The position numbers and the translations under genes were made by a program. The notes beneath the pieces were generated by a model. It searched no databases, was not told the origin of the DNA, and worked only from the letters and a program-made list of their open reading frames with translations. Below, in pieces: positions 1-6,024 of a stretch of DNA of 9,802 nt. The stretch's first letter is position 1. Every line of letters begins with the position of its first letter. This stretch comes from Perlabentimonas sp964554585 (GTDB taxonomy: Bacteria > Bacteroidota > Bacteroidia > Bacteroidales > Tenuifilaceae): positions 1 to 9,802 of the forward strand of contig CAZKPD010000098.1 of NCBI GenBank assembly GCA_964554585.1, given 5' to 3'.

Positions 1-1103
1 TACTTCTTGTAAATAGGAAGTTTTACCACTTGCGCCTTAAGCAGCTTATCCCTCACCTTAACAAAAATCTCGGAATCGGCTTTGCTGTATTCGGATTGCA
101 CGTAACCCATGCCAATCCCTTTTTTCATCATGGGTGACATGGTTCCTGAGGTAACCTCACCAATCACTTCGCCCTGCGCATTGGCAATCTCATAGTGCTG
201 ACGCGGAATCCCCCTATCAATCATCTCAAATCCCACAAGCTTTTGCTTAAGCCCTTGGGCTTTTTGGTCAAGCAGGGTAGCCTTGTCAATAAAATCTTTA
301 TGGTCAACAAACTTGGTAATCCAGCCAAGTCCGGCTTCTAGCGGAGAGGTTTCTTCGCTAATATCATTGCCATAGAGGCAAAATCCCATCTCTAGGCGAA
401 GGGTGTCGCGTGCTCCCAGCCCAATGGGCTTAATGCCAAACTCTGCACCTGCTTCAAAAACGGCTTTCCAAAGCTTATGCGCATCCGCTTTTGGGCAATA
501 GATTTCGCATCCACCTGCACCGGTATATCCGGTAATGGAGAAGATCACGTCTTTAGCTCCGGCAAACTCAATGGTTTTAAATGTGTAGTACTCCATGTTT
601 TCAACCGGCTCTTTGGTCAGCTTTTGCATCGCTTTTAGCGCAAAAGGACCCTGAACGGCCAGCTGGGCATAGTCGTCAGATGCATTGATCAGGTCTTTCC
701 CGGGGGTTAGGCCGAACTTGGATGCGTGCGATTTTAACCACTCCCAGTCCTTGGGGGTATTCCCCGCATTGATAACCAGTAGGTACTTTTCTGTATTGAA
801 ACGGTAAACCAAAAAATCATCTACAATCCCCCCCTTTCCGTTAGGAAAGTAGGAGTATTGGATTTTTCCATCGGCCAAGGCAGCCACATCATTTGAGGTT
901 ACATACTGTAAAAATGCCAATGCATTGGGGCCTGTTACCCAAACTTCACCCATATGGGAAACATCAAAAACGCCTACCTTCTCGCGAACGGTAGTGTGCT
1001 CTTCGTTAATACCGGTATACTCAATGGGCATCTCCCATCCGGCAAAGGGAACCATCTTGGCGCCCAACTCAACATGAAACTCTTTTAATGGTGTCGTTTT
1101 CAT
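1..1103 (-). CDS. gcvT: Glycine cleavage system T protein (aminomethyltransferase), stop codon cut by window edge
   Basis: This protein transfers the methylene group from the aminomethyl-lipoyl arm of GcvH to tetrahydrofolate, releasing ammonia, in cytoplasmic glycine breakdown. I translated it from the ATG at 1103 on the minus strand and read 367 residues without a stop. The last two visible bases read TA, so a TAA or TAG as codon 368 is likely; about 365 residues is normal for GcvT. Family signatures are an N-terminal FAGWEMPIEY (20-29), FDVSHMGE (46-53), the folate-binding GGIVDD with the catalytic Asp pair at 95-96, ITGYTGAGGCEIY (190-202), GLGARDTLRLEMG (228-240) and the C-terminal barrel segment VTSGTMSPMMKKGIGMGYV (317-335). 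The Cys at 199 sits where a hydrophobic or aromatic residue is commoner; this looks minor. No gcvH or gcvP is visible, which is common in Bacteroidota, where these genes are often scattered. Identification is firm from motifs along the whole length. Confidence 0.96.
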   Translation of the reverse strand, partial: MKTTPLKEFHVELGAKMVPFAGWEMPIEYTGINEEHTTVREKVGVFDVSHMGEVWVTGPNALAFLQYVTSNDVAALADGKIQYSYFPNGKGGIVDDFLVYRFNTEKYLLVINAGNTPKDWEWLKSHASKFGLTPGKDLINASDDYAQLAVQGPFALKAMQKLTKEPVENMEYYTFKTIEFAGAKDVIFSITGYTGAGGCEIYCPKADAHKLWKAVFEAGAEFGIKPIGLGARDTLRLEMGFCLYGNDISEETSPLEAGLGWITKFVDHKDFIDKATLLDQKAQGLKQKLVGFEMIDRGIPRQHYEIANAQGEVIGEVTSGTMSPMMKKGIGMGYVQSEYSKADSEIFVKVRDKLLKAQVVKLPIYKK

Positions 1104-1142
1104 TATATCTTTAGTTAAATATTAAACAATGAATTATGTGTA

Positions 1143-1174
1143 CAAACCTACACGATTTTTTAGTTTGAGCCAAC
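1143..1174 (-). promoter_or_regulatory. Candidate Bacteroidota-type promoter for gcvT
   Basis: Read on the minus strand, 1150-1143 is TAGGTTTG, an exact match to the TAnnTTTG -7 box. Twenty bases upstream, 1174-1171 reads GTTG, matching three of four positions of the TTTG -33 box. Transcription would start near 1136 and give a leader of about 33 nt before the gcvT ATG. The match is seen in the sequence; activity is inferred. Confidence 0.5.
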
Positions 1175-1337
1175 TCAATGTTCTACAATTTAGTGGATAT
1201 GTCTATTGTTGTGCAGCAGAAAGAGCTACCCCTGGCTAAAAAGAGTGGCGGGTAGTAAGGGATATCATTTTTATTTGTACTTTAGTGCTATGTTTTAACA
1301 CCTTGACTTAGCCATTGTGTAGCAAAGAAAACAAGCG

Positions 1338-1709
1338 ATGAGGGAGTACAATCACATTGATATAGAGCAGCTAAAATTGGTTTCGGATGGCAATAATCAG
1401 CTGCTGACCGATTTGGTGATGATGTATCAGACCCAGAGCGTTATCTTTTCTCAGCAATTTGATGAGTTGGTTCATAAAAAAGACTTTCAGGCAATTGGGA
1501 AGCTAGCGCACAAGGTTAAGGGCAGCGTGTCCACTGTTGGCATTACAGCTTTGGCCAATGAAATGAAAGAGTTTGAAAGTAACATTTCGACCAATCTTAA
1601 TGAGCAAAGCTGCCTAAAGCTAATTGAGAAATTTAACACCATTAGCCGTTTGGCCATTGAGGAGTTAAACCACTATCTTAAGAATTATATTAAAAACGAA
1701 TCCCTATGA
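1338..1709 (+). CDS. HPt (histidine phosphotransfer) domain protein
   Basis: This is a stand-alone phosphotransfer protein of 123 residues, the usual size of a single four-helix HPt domain. The phospho-accepting histidine is most likely His58 in the motif LAHKVKGS (56-63), which matches the family pattern AHxLKGSS. Helical, charged sequence flanks it, and there is no signal peptide or membrane segment, so the protein should be cytoplasmic. By family knowledge it shuttles phosphate between a hybrid sensor kinase receiver and a response regulator; neither partner is encoded here. Its TGA overlaps the ATG of the STAS gene (ATGA at 1706-1709), implying translational coupling and a joint function. 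No Shine-Dalgarno sequence precedes the start. Only imperfect -7-like boxes were found upstream, for example TATGTTTT at 1289-1296, and none has a properly spaced partner. The domain call is sound; the pathway is unknown. Confidence 0.85.
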   Translation: MREYNHIDIEQLKLVSDGNNQLLTDLVMMYQTQSVIFSQQFDELVHKKDFQAIGKLAHKVKGSVSTVGITALANEMKEFESNISTNLNEQSCLKLIEKFNTISRLAIEELNHYLKNYIKNESL

Positions 1710-2041
1710 TAAATCTTCAAAAAATTGACGATGTGCTTATCATCTCATTAGAAAATGAGAATAAGCTGAATGCTGCCATGGCTCAACAGTTCAAAGTAGA
1801 GGTCTCTAAGCTAATTGATCAGCCCGGGATTAAAATGGCTATCAACCTGGCCGATGTAAACTATATTGACAGCTCCGGATTTGGTGCGCTGCTCTCGATT
1901 CTTAGGGCTGCAAAAAACAACGACTCTCAGGTAAAACTTTGCAACATCACACCGCAGGTAATGGAGCTGGTAACACTGCTCCAGCTGCAGACAGTATTTG
2001 ATATTAGGGGCAGTCTTGACGAGTGTCTAAAGGCTTTTTAA
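1706..2041 (+). CDS. STAS domain protein, anti-sigma factor antagonist-like (SpoIIAA/RsbV type)
   Basis: This is a small soluble protein of 111 residues made of one STAS domain. The diagnostic stretch is AINLADVNYIDSSGFGALL (45-63): a beta strand, then D-S-S-G at 55-58, where Ser56 aligns with the serine phosphorylated in SpoIIAA. The rest follows the family plan, ending in a helix rich in Leu and Gln (85-95). Family members bind or release an anti-sigma factor or other serine kinase depending on the phosphorylation state of this serine. No RsbW-like kinase, PP2C phosphatase or sigma factor is encoded in the window, so the target cannot be named. The gene starts inside the stop codon of the HPt gene (4-nt overlap), so the two are almost certainly co-translated. 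STAS domains are also used in non-sigma pathways, so 'anti-sigma antagonist' is a family label rather than a proven role. Confidence 0.87.
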   Translation: MINLQKIDDVLIISLENENKLNAAMAQQFKVEVSKLIDQPGIKMAINLADVNYIDSSGFGALLSILRAAKNNDSQVKLCNITPQVMELVTLLQLQTVFDIRGSLDECLKAF

Positions 2042-2088
2042 TCATAGGTAAATAACTGTATAACCGCAATAAAATCAATGGAAGCCCT

Positions 2089-2111
2089 ACTCAAGGGTAT
2101 CCCTGTTGAGT
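2089..2111 (+). other. Weak stem-loop after the HPt-STAS pair
   Basis: ACTCAA (2089-2094) plus GGG (2095-2097) pair with CCC (2101-2103) and TTGAGT (2106-2111), leaving a TAT loop and a two-base TG bulge. It lies 47 nt after the STAS stop and 46 nt before the next start. No uninterrupted T-run follows, so it is a poor intrinsic terminator; it could stabilise a 3' end or mean nothing. Confidence 0.25.
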
Positions 2112-2157
2112 TGCATCCATTTATTTATAAAGCCAAACAACCATAAATTACCTTCAT

Positions 2158-2793
2158 ATGCGCAGAATTTTTATCCTTATGCTCGCCATAGCGTTGACCT
2201 CATGCGGAACAATGCGAAACACAATTTACAAGAGTTCTGATCGCTTTAAGGATGAAACCACCTATAGGCTTGAACAACAACTACAAGCATATAAAGCGGA
2301 CGAAAAAAATATCTTCAGGTCTTCACCAAAACATTCCACGGTGGGGGCTAGCTATTTTGGTCAGGTGAAAGCTAACGGACAGAACCAAATTTCTCTCGAT
2401 CTAATTATGGATTACAGGCTAAGCGCCTATTTGCCGGACTCTACCCTATATATGCAGGTTGACGAAAACTTTTTTGAGGTGAACCTTTACCGTCGTATGG
2501 TTAAACAATATACCAAGAACAGTTCCTCTACCACTACCGACTCTAAAAGCGGAAGCAGTGAAAATGACGAAGCTACAAGTAGTACTAGTACAACCACATT
2601 TGATGAGAATACCTATGAGCTGATAACCAGCAGCTACTTTTTTCCACCAGAGGTGGTGCAGGCTATTGCCGAATCGAAAAAATTGGTGTATCGTATGTAT
2701 ATAGGCAAAAGACCTGTTGATATTAAACCCAATGCCCTAGAACGAAAGAAAGCAAAAAAACTGATCAATAAAACATTAAAAGACAAGGTGTAG
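2158..2793 (+). CDS. Putative lipoprotein of unknown function
   Basis: I do not recognise a family for this 211-residue protein. The N-terminus MRRIFILMLAIALTSCG is a lipoprotein signal peptide with lipobox L-T-S-C, giving Cys16 as the lipidated residue, so the mature protein should be anchored at the cell envelope. Residues about 25-50 are charged and probably helical. Residues 60-115 look like beta-rich sequence with many aromatics. A low-complexity Ser/Thr-rich stretch follows at 121-147, probably a flexible linker, then a short segment with YFFPPEVVQAI (160-170). The C-terminus is strongly basic, with many Lys between 194 and 210. The gene lies 116 nt after the STAS gene on the same strand and may share its transcript, but no functional link is evident. 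It ends just before the terminator shared with clpB. No clear promoter or Shine-Dalgarno sequence was found. Confidence 0.75.
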   Translation: MRRIFILMLAIALTSCGTMRNTIYKSSDRFKDETTYRLEQQLQAYKADEKNIFRSSPKHSTVGASYFGQVKANGQNQISLDLIMDYRLSAYLPDSTLYMQVDENFFEVNLYRRMVKQYTKNSSSTTTDSKSGSSENDEATSSTSTTTFDENTYELITSSYFFPPEVVQAIAESKKLVYRMYIGKRPVDIKPNALERKKAKKLINKTLKDKV

Positions 2794-2810
2794 GGCATTT
2801 ATCCAACATA

Positions 2811-2847
2811 AAAAAAGCACGAAGGAGCGATTCCTTCGTGCTTTTTT
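2811..2847. terminator. Bidirectional rho-independent terminator between convergent genes
   Basis: GCACGAAGGA (2817-2826) pairs perfectly with TCCTTCGTGC (2832-2841) around a 5-nt GCGAT loop. Six A (2811-2816) and six T (2842-2847) flank the stem and give a U-run on either strand. It serves the plus-strand lipoprotein gene and minus-strand clpB, whose TAA at 2848-2846 lies in the T-tract of the structure. Confidence 0.93.
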
Positions 2848-5443
2848 ATAACGCATGCCTAAACTCTAGCTGATCGCCTCCGGCGTAATCAATGGTTATG
2901 AGCATGCTGCTATCGACCTTGCCTGCAAGAATATCCTTAGAAAGCTGATTGATAATATGGCGCTGCATCACTCTTTTAACCGGACGTGCCCCGTAAAGCG
3001 GGTCAAAGCCCATATCTGCAATCCAATCGACAGCGGCAGGGGTAATCTCTACCCTAACATTCTGCTCGGCAAGCATGGATTGGATTCGCCTAAACTGCAT
3101 CAGCACAATTTCCCTAATCTGCTCACGGGTTAAGGGGCTAAACATAATGATCTCGTCCACCCGATTAAGAAACTCGGGCCGTATGGTTTGCTTTAGAAAT
3201 TCCAGTACCTGGCCTTTTGTTTTCTCAACCTGCTCCTCCGTAATTCTGCCCACATTACCCGAAAGATTTGCCTGAATAATCTGTGAACCAATATTCGAGG
3301 TCATAATGATGATGGTATTCTTAAAATCCACCCTTCGACCCTTATTATCAGTCAAATGACCATCCTCAAGCACTTGCAGCAGTATGTTAAACACATCAGG
3401 ATGCGCTTTCTCTATCTCGTCGAGTAGCACTACGGAGTAGGGCTTATGCCGAACCGATTCGGTGAGCTGGCCACCCTCGTCATACCCCACATAGCCCGGA
3501 GGAGCACCAATAAGGCGTGAAACGGAATGTCGTTCCTGATACTCGCTCATATCGATACGGGTCATCAGGTTCTCGTCATTGAACAGGAACTCGGCCAAGG
3601 CACGAGCCAGCTCAGTTTTTCCAACCCCTGTGGTTCCCAAAAATATGAACGACCCTATGGGGCGTTTGGCATCCTGTAACCCTGCCCTACTGCGGCGTAC
3701 GGCATCGGCTACAGCCTCAATGGCCTCATGCTGCCCCACTACCCTTTGGTGTAGTTTTTCCTCAAGCGTAAGCAACTTTTCACGCTCGCTTTGCAGCATG
3801 CGGCTTACGGGAATTCCCGTCCATCGTGCAACCACCTCAGCAATATCCGAAGCATCAACCTGCTCTTTAATAAGCGCAGAATCGCCCTGTTTGCTGGCCA
3901 GCTCGGTTTTTAGCTCTTCAATGCCCTCTTGGGCCTCCTTAATACGGCCATAGCGCAGCTCGGCCACTTTGCCGTAATCGCCCAAACGTTCAGCCTCATC
4001 GGCTTGTAACTTATAACTTTCAATGGCCTGCTTATTCTGCTGAATCTTCTCCACAATACCCTTCTCTTCTATCCACTTCGTTTTAAGCGCATTGCGATCC
4101 TCTTGCAGATTCCCAATCTCTTTACTCAAGGCCTCCAATTTGGGTTTATCCCCTTCACGTTTAATGGCTTCCCGTTCTATCTCAAGCTGTTTTATGCGCC
4201 TTTCGATCTCATCTATACTCTCTGGAACCGAGTTCATCTCCAGCCTAAGCTTGGATGCAGCCTCATCTATCAGGTCAATGGCCTTATCGGGTAAAAAGCG
4301 ATCGGTTATGTAACGCTGCGACAGCTCAACGGCTGCTATAACCGCTTCGTCCATAATACGCACAGAATGGTGCGTTTCGTAACGCTCTTTTAACCCTCTG
4401 AGGATTGAGATAGCATCGGCCACCGATGGTTCATCAATCATTACCGTTTGGAATCGGCGCTCAAGCGCTTTATCTTTCTCAAAATACTTCTGGTACTCAT
4501 TCAGCGTAGTAGCACCAATGGCGCGCAGCTCACCACGGGCCAAAGCAGGCTTTAGGATATTAGCTGCATCCATTGCCCCCTCACCCTTTCCTGCCCCTAC
4601 GAGGGTATGAATCTCATCGATAAACAGCACTACCTCCCCATCGGAAGCAATGACCTCCTTAACCACCGATTTGAGTCGCTCCTCAAACTCGCCTTTATAC
4701 TTAGCACCGGCAATAAGTGCACCCATATCCAGCGAGTACACCTGCTTGCTTTTCAAGTTTTCGGGTACGTCACCGGTTACAATGCGATGGGCTAAGCCCT
4801 CGCCAATGGCTGTTTTACCTACGCCGGGTTCACCAATTAGAATGGGGTTGTTTTTGGTTCGCCGCGAAAGGATTTGGAGTACCCTCCGAATCTCCTCATC
4901 CCGACCAATTACCGGATCTAACTTTCCGCTGCGAGCCATTTCGTTCAGGTTAATGGCAAACCGATTCAGCGCATTATAGGTGTCCTCGGCGGTTTGTGAA
5001 TCGACCTTAGAGCCTTTACGAAGTTCCTGAACAGCTTTAAGCAGCTCCTTTTCCGAGACTCCTGCATCCTTTAAAATTTGAGCAACTTGGTCGCCCGAAT
5101 GAATTAACCCCAAGAGCAAATGCTCTATGGAGATATATTCGTCGGACAGGGTACGTGCAAAGTCACCTGCCTTTTGTAAAACCCTATGGGAAGCCGGGCT
5201 AAGGTATGTATCACCCCCCGACACCTTGGGATAACTTTCTAAAACTCGCGAAACGGCTCCATCCAGATTGGTAGGATTTACGCCCACCTTTTTTAAAAGG
5301 AAACTGGTAATATTCTCGGCCTGACTCACAATTCCTTTCAGGATATGGATTGGCTCCACAGCCTGATGCCCATAGCCTTGAGCAATAGTAACGGCCTGTT
5401 GCACCGCCTCCTGTGATTTAATGGTTAAATTATTTAGATTCAT
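2846..5443 (-). CDS. clpB: ATP-dependent chaperone ClpB (Hsp100 disaggregase)
   Basis: ClpB is a cytoplasmic hexameric AAA+ machine that threads aggregated proteins through its pore together with DnaK/DnaJ/GrpE after heat or other stress. The 865-residue product has the full family order: Clp-N repeats (about 1-145); AAA1 with Walker A GEPGVGKT (204-211), pore loop KYKG (249-252), Walker B VVLFIDEIH (271-279) and arginine finger RRF (329-331); a coiled-coil middle domain (about 405-530), which separates ClpB from ClpA and ClpX; AAA2 with Walker A GTTGVGKT (603-610), pore loop GYVG (650-653), Walker B VVLLDE (672-677) and sensor-2 GARPVKR (818-824). The frame stays open 20 codons further to an ATG at 5503, but MNLNNLTIKSQEAV is the usual ClpB N-terminus and a strong Shine-Dalgarno sequence sits just ahead of it, so I start at 5443. 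The gene is monocistronic and ends in the shared terminator. Regulation probably involves the repeats upstream. Confidence 0.98.
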   Translation of the reverse strand: MNLNNLTIKSQEAVQQAVTIAQGYGHQAVEPIHILKGIVSQAENITSFLLKKVGVNPTNLDGAVSRVLESYPKVSGGDTYLSPASHRVLQKAGDFARTLSDEYISIEHLLLGLIHSGDQVAQILKDAGVSEKELLKAVQELRKGSKVDSQTAEDTYNALNRFAINLNEMARSGKLDPVIGRDEEIRRVLQILSRRTKNNPILIGEPGVGKTAIGEGLAHRIVTGDVPENLKSKQVYSLDMGALIAGAKYKGEFEERLKSVVKEVIASDGEVVLFIDEIHTLVGAGKGEGAMDAANILKPALARGELRAIGATTLNEYQKYFEKDKALERRFQTVMIDEPSVADAISILRGLKERYETHHSVRIMDEAVIAAVELSQRYITDRFLPDKAIDLIDEAASKLRLEMNSVPESIDEIERRIKQLEIEREAIKREGDKPKLEALSKEIGNLQEDRNALKTKWIEEKGIVEKIQQNKQAIESYKLQADEAERLGDYGKVAELRYGRIKEAQEGIEELKTELASKQGDSALIKEQVDASDIAEVVARWTGIPVSRMLQSEREKLLTLEEKLHQRVVGQHEAIEAVADAVRRSRAGLQDAKRPIGSFIFLGTTGVGKTELARALAEFLFNDENLMTRIDMSEYQERHSVSRLIGAPPGYVGYDEGGQLTESVRHKPYSVVLLDEIEKAHPDVFNILLQVLEDGHLTDNKGRRVDFKNTIIIMTSNIGSQIIQANLSGNVGRITEEQVEKTKGQVLEFLKQTIRPEFLNRVDEIIMFSPLTREQIREIVLMQFRRIQSMLAEQNVRVEITPAAVDWIADMGFDPLYGARPVKRVMQRHIINQLSKDILAGKVDSSMLITIDYAGGDQLEFRHAL

Positions 5444-5450
5444 ATGTCTG

Positions 5451-5458
5451 ACCCTCCT
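5451..5458 (-). promoter_or_regulatory. Strong Shine-Dalgarno sequence fixing the clpB start
   Basis: On the minus strand 5458-5451 reads AGGAGGGT, followed by a 7-nt spacer (CAGACAT) and the ATG at 5443. It contains AGGAGG, complementary to the anti-SD core, at a near-ideal distance, and it supports the 865-residue start over the upstream one. None of the other gene starts here has such a site, and Bacteroidota rarely use one. Confidence 0.85.
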
Positions 5459-5514
5459 ATGGTTTACTATGTGTTTTACCAAGGATTTCAAATTGTTTGC
5501 CACCCCAAACCTTC

Positions 5515-5558
5515 AGACAAATTGACATTATTTGTCTAGTAAAACAGGTCAAAATGAC
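5515..5558. promoter_or_regulatory. Cluster of GTCA/TGAC inverted repeats upstream of clpB, candidate operator
   Basis: AGACAAAT (5515-5522) and ATTTGTCT (5530-5537) form a perfect 8-bp inverted repeat with a 7-nt spacer that itself contains TGACA. Ten bases further, GTCA-AAA-TGAC (5548-5558) forms a second, smaller one. Five half-sites of the GACA/TGTC type therefore fall in 44 bp, 72-115 nt upstream of the clpB ATG, where a promoter or repressor site for a stress gene is expected. It is not the CIRCE element. The first repeat could instead act as an RNA hairpin in the leader. The repeats are seen; the operator role is inferred. Confidence 0.45.
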
Positions 5559-5633
5559 ACAAAAAAAAAGGAAGAGCTATACCACGGAGAATGACCGTAA
5601 TGAAAAATAGAATTTGAACAGGTGAGAAGGGCT

Positions 5634-5730
5634 AAAAAAAGGTTGCCCAGATTCGGTTTGGATGAATCTGGGACTAAGATTGGTTTGGACAAACAAGTTT
5701 GGCTGATATTGACTAGAACCTGGGCAACCT
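5634..5730 (-). ncRNA. Candidate structured RNA or leader terminator upstream of clpB
   Basis: Read on the minus strand, AGGTTGCCCAGGTTC (5730-5716) pairs with GAATCTGGGCAACCT (5654-5640) over 15 bp. The single irregular pair is a G-U wobble on this strand but an A-C mismatch on the plus strand, so an RNA structure would be the minus-strand transcript. The right arm runs directly into seven T (5640-5634), as in an intrinsic terminator or the 3' end of a small RNA. The enclosed 61 nt carry three CCAAAC-type repeats. A competing hairpin, CCCAGATTC (5672-5664) with GAATCTGGG (5654-5646), uses the same right arm. The element could be the end of a small RNA, an attenuator in a long clpB leader, or a small palindromic repeat. 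I cannot match it to 6S, tmRNA or SRP RNA. Confidence 0.5.
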
Positions 5731-5917
5731 TACTGCTTTAGCAGCTTATATTTGAAATGTGTTGTTGGGGAACACGCCTTACATATAACCTAAATTGTGC
5801 CAAACCTTCGCCTTGTGCACATCCATCTCTATTACAAACGATTAAACTACAGACCTTATGAGAGGCATGTAAAAACTGTTGTTTATTAGCCCCAATGTGT
5901 GGAAAAGTGCAGCCATA

Positions 5918-5948
5918 TTTCACATTAATATAAAACCACTTATTTTTG
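5918..5948 (+). promoter_or_regulatory. Candidate Bacteroidota-type promoter for the 6025 gene cluster
   Basis: TATTTTTG at 5941-5948 matches the TAnnTTTG -7 box exactly. TTTC at 5918-5921 matches three of four bases of the -33 TTTG box with the expected 19-nt spacing. Transcription would begin near 5955, about 70 nt before the ATG at 6025 and about 13 nt before an alternative ATG at 5968. It probably drives the three plus-strand genes that follow. Confidence 0.55.
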
Positions 5949-5963
5949 CACAACATTAATATA
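5922..5963 (+). repeat. 11-bp direct repeat bracketing the -7 box, candidate operator
   Basis: ACATTAATATA occurs perfectly at 5922-5932 and at 5953-5963. The copies are 31 bp apart, about three helical turns, so they would face the same side of the DNA. One lies in the promoter spacer and the other over the predicted transcription start. Each contains the palindrome ATTAAT. Binding by a regulator is inferred; AT-rich chance repetition remains possible. Confidence 0.45.
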
Positions 5964-6024
5964 GGCTATGGTCTATTGCAATTTTATTCGTAAATTTCGA
6001 AAGTATAACAGAATTACTAAGAAT

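Larger units (their letters stand above)
5444..6024. other. Long divergent intergenic region between clpB and the 6025 gene
   Basis: About 580 nt without a convincing protein gene. On the clpB side it holds the Shine-Dalgarno site, a cluster of GTCA/TGAC half-sites (5515-5558) and a potential minus-strand stem-loop RNA with a U-run (5634-5730). On the other side are a plus-strand promoter (5918-5948) and an 11-bp direct repeat (5922-5963). A short stem CTGC-TTTA-GCAG (5733-5744) and the weak inverted pair GTGTT/AACAC (5759-5775) are also present. I see no further structure in about 5775-5915 beyond one copy of a 10-bp repeat, CCAAACCTTC (5800-5809; other copy 5505-5514). Confidence 0.8.

Noticed and set aside
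1226..1255. Inverted repeat CTACCC / GGGTAG between gcvT and the HPt gene
   Set aside because: Only 6 bp with an 18-nt unpaired loop and no T-run; within chance expectation.
1274..1296. TTTG and TATGTTTT as a promoter for the HPt gene
   Set aside because: The boxes are only 11 nt apart instead of about 19, and the -7 box has a mismatch in its last base.
3075..4979. Several plus-strand open frames inside clpB (3075, 3579, 4092, 4103, 4607, 4650, 4717)
   Set aside because: They lie antisense to a fully conserved ClpB reading frame, are rich in Ser, Arg and Pro as expected for shadow frames, and show no domain.
5444..5503. Upstream ATG giving clpB 20 extra residues
   Set aside because: The extra residues are not typical of ClpB N-termini, and the strong Shine-Dalgarno site lies inside this stretch, directly ahead of the conserved MNLNN start at 5443.
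5640..5730. Miniature inverted-repeat transposable element (15-bp terminal repeats, 91 bp)
   Set aside because: No target-site duplication is visible, the wobble pair and adjacent U-run favour an RNA structure, and only one copy is in the window. A genome-wide copy count could revive this.
5738..5956. 72-codon minus-strand open frame
   Set aside because: Its sequence is rich in Cys, His and Asn with no domain or signal, it starts across the predicted promoter for the 6025 gene, and it ends at the RNA-like element. It reads as non-coding DNA.
5634..5967. 6S RNA, tmRNA or SRP RNA on the minus strand
   Set aside because: No tmRNA tRNA-like ends or CCA, no SRP GGAAGGAAGCAGC-like loop, and the closed stem-loop (about 91 nt) is too short for a typical 6S RNA. 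A covariance model search would settle it.
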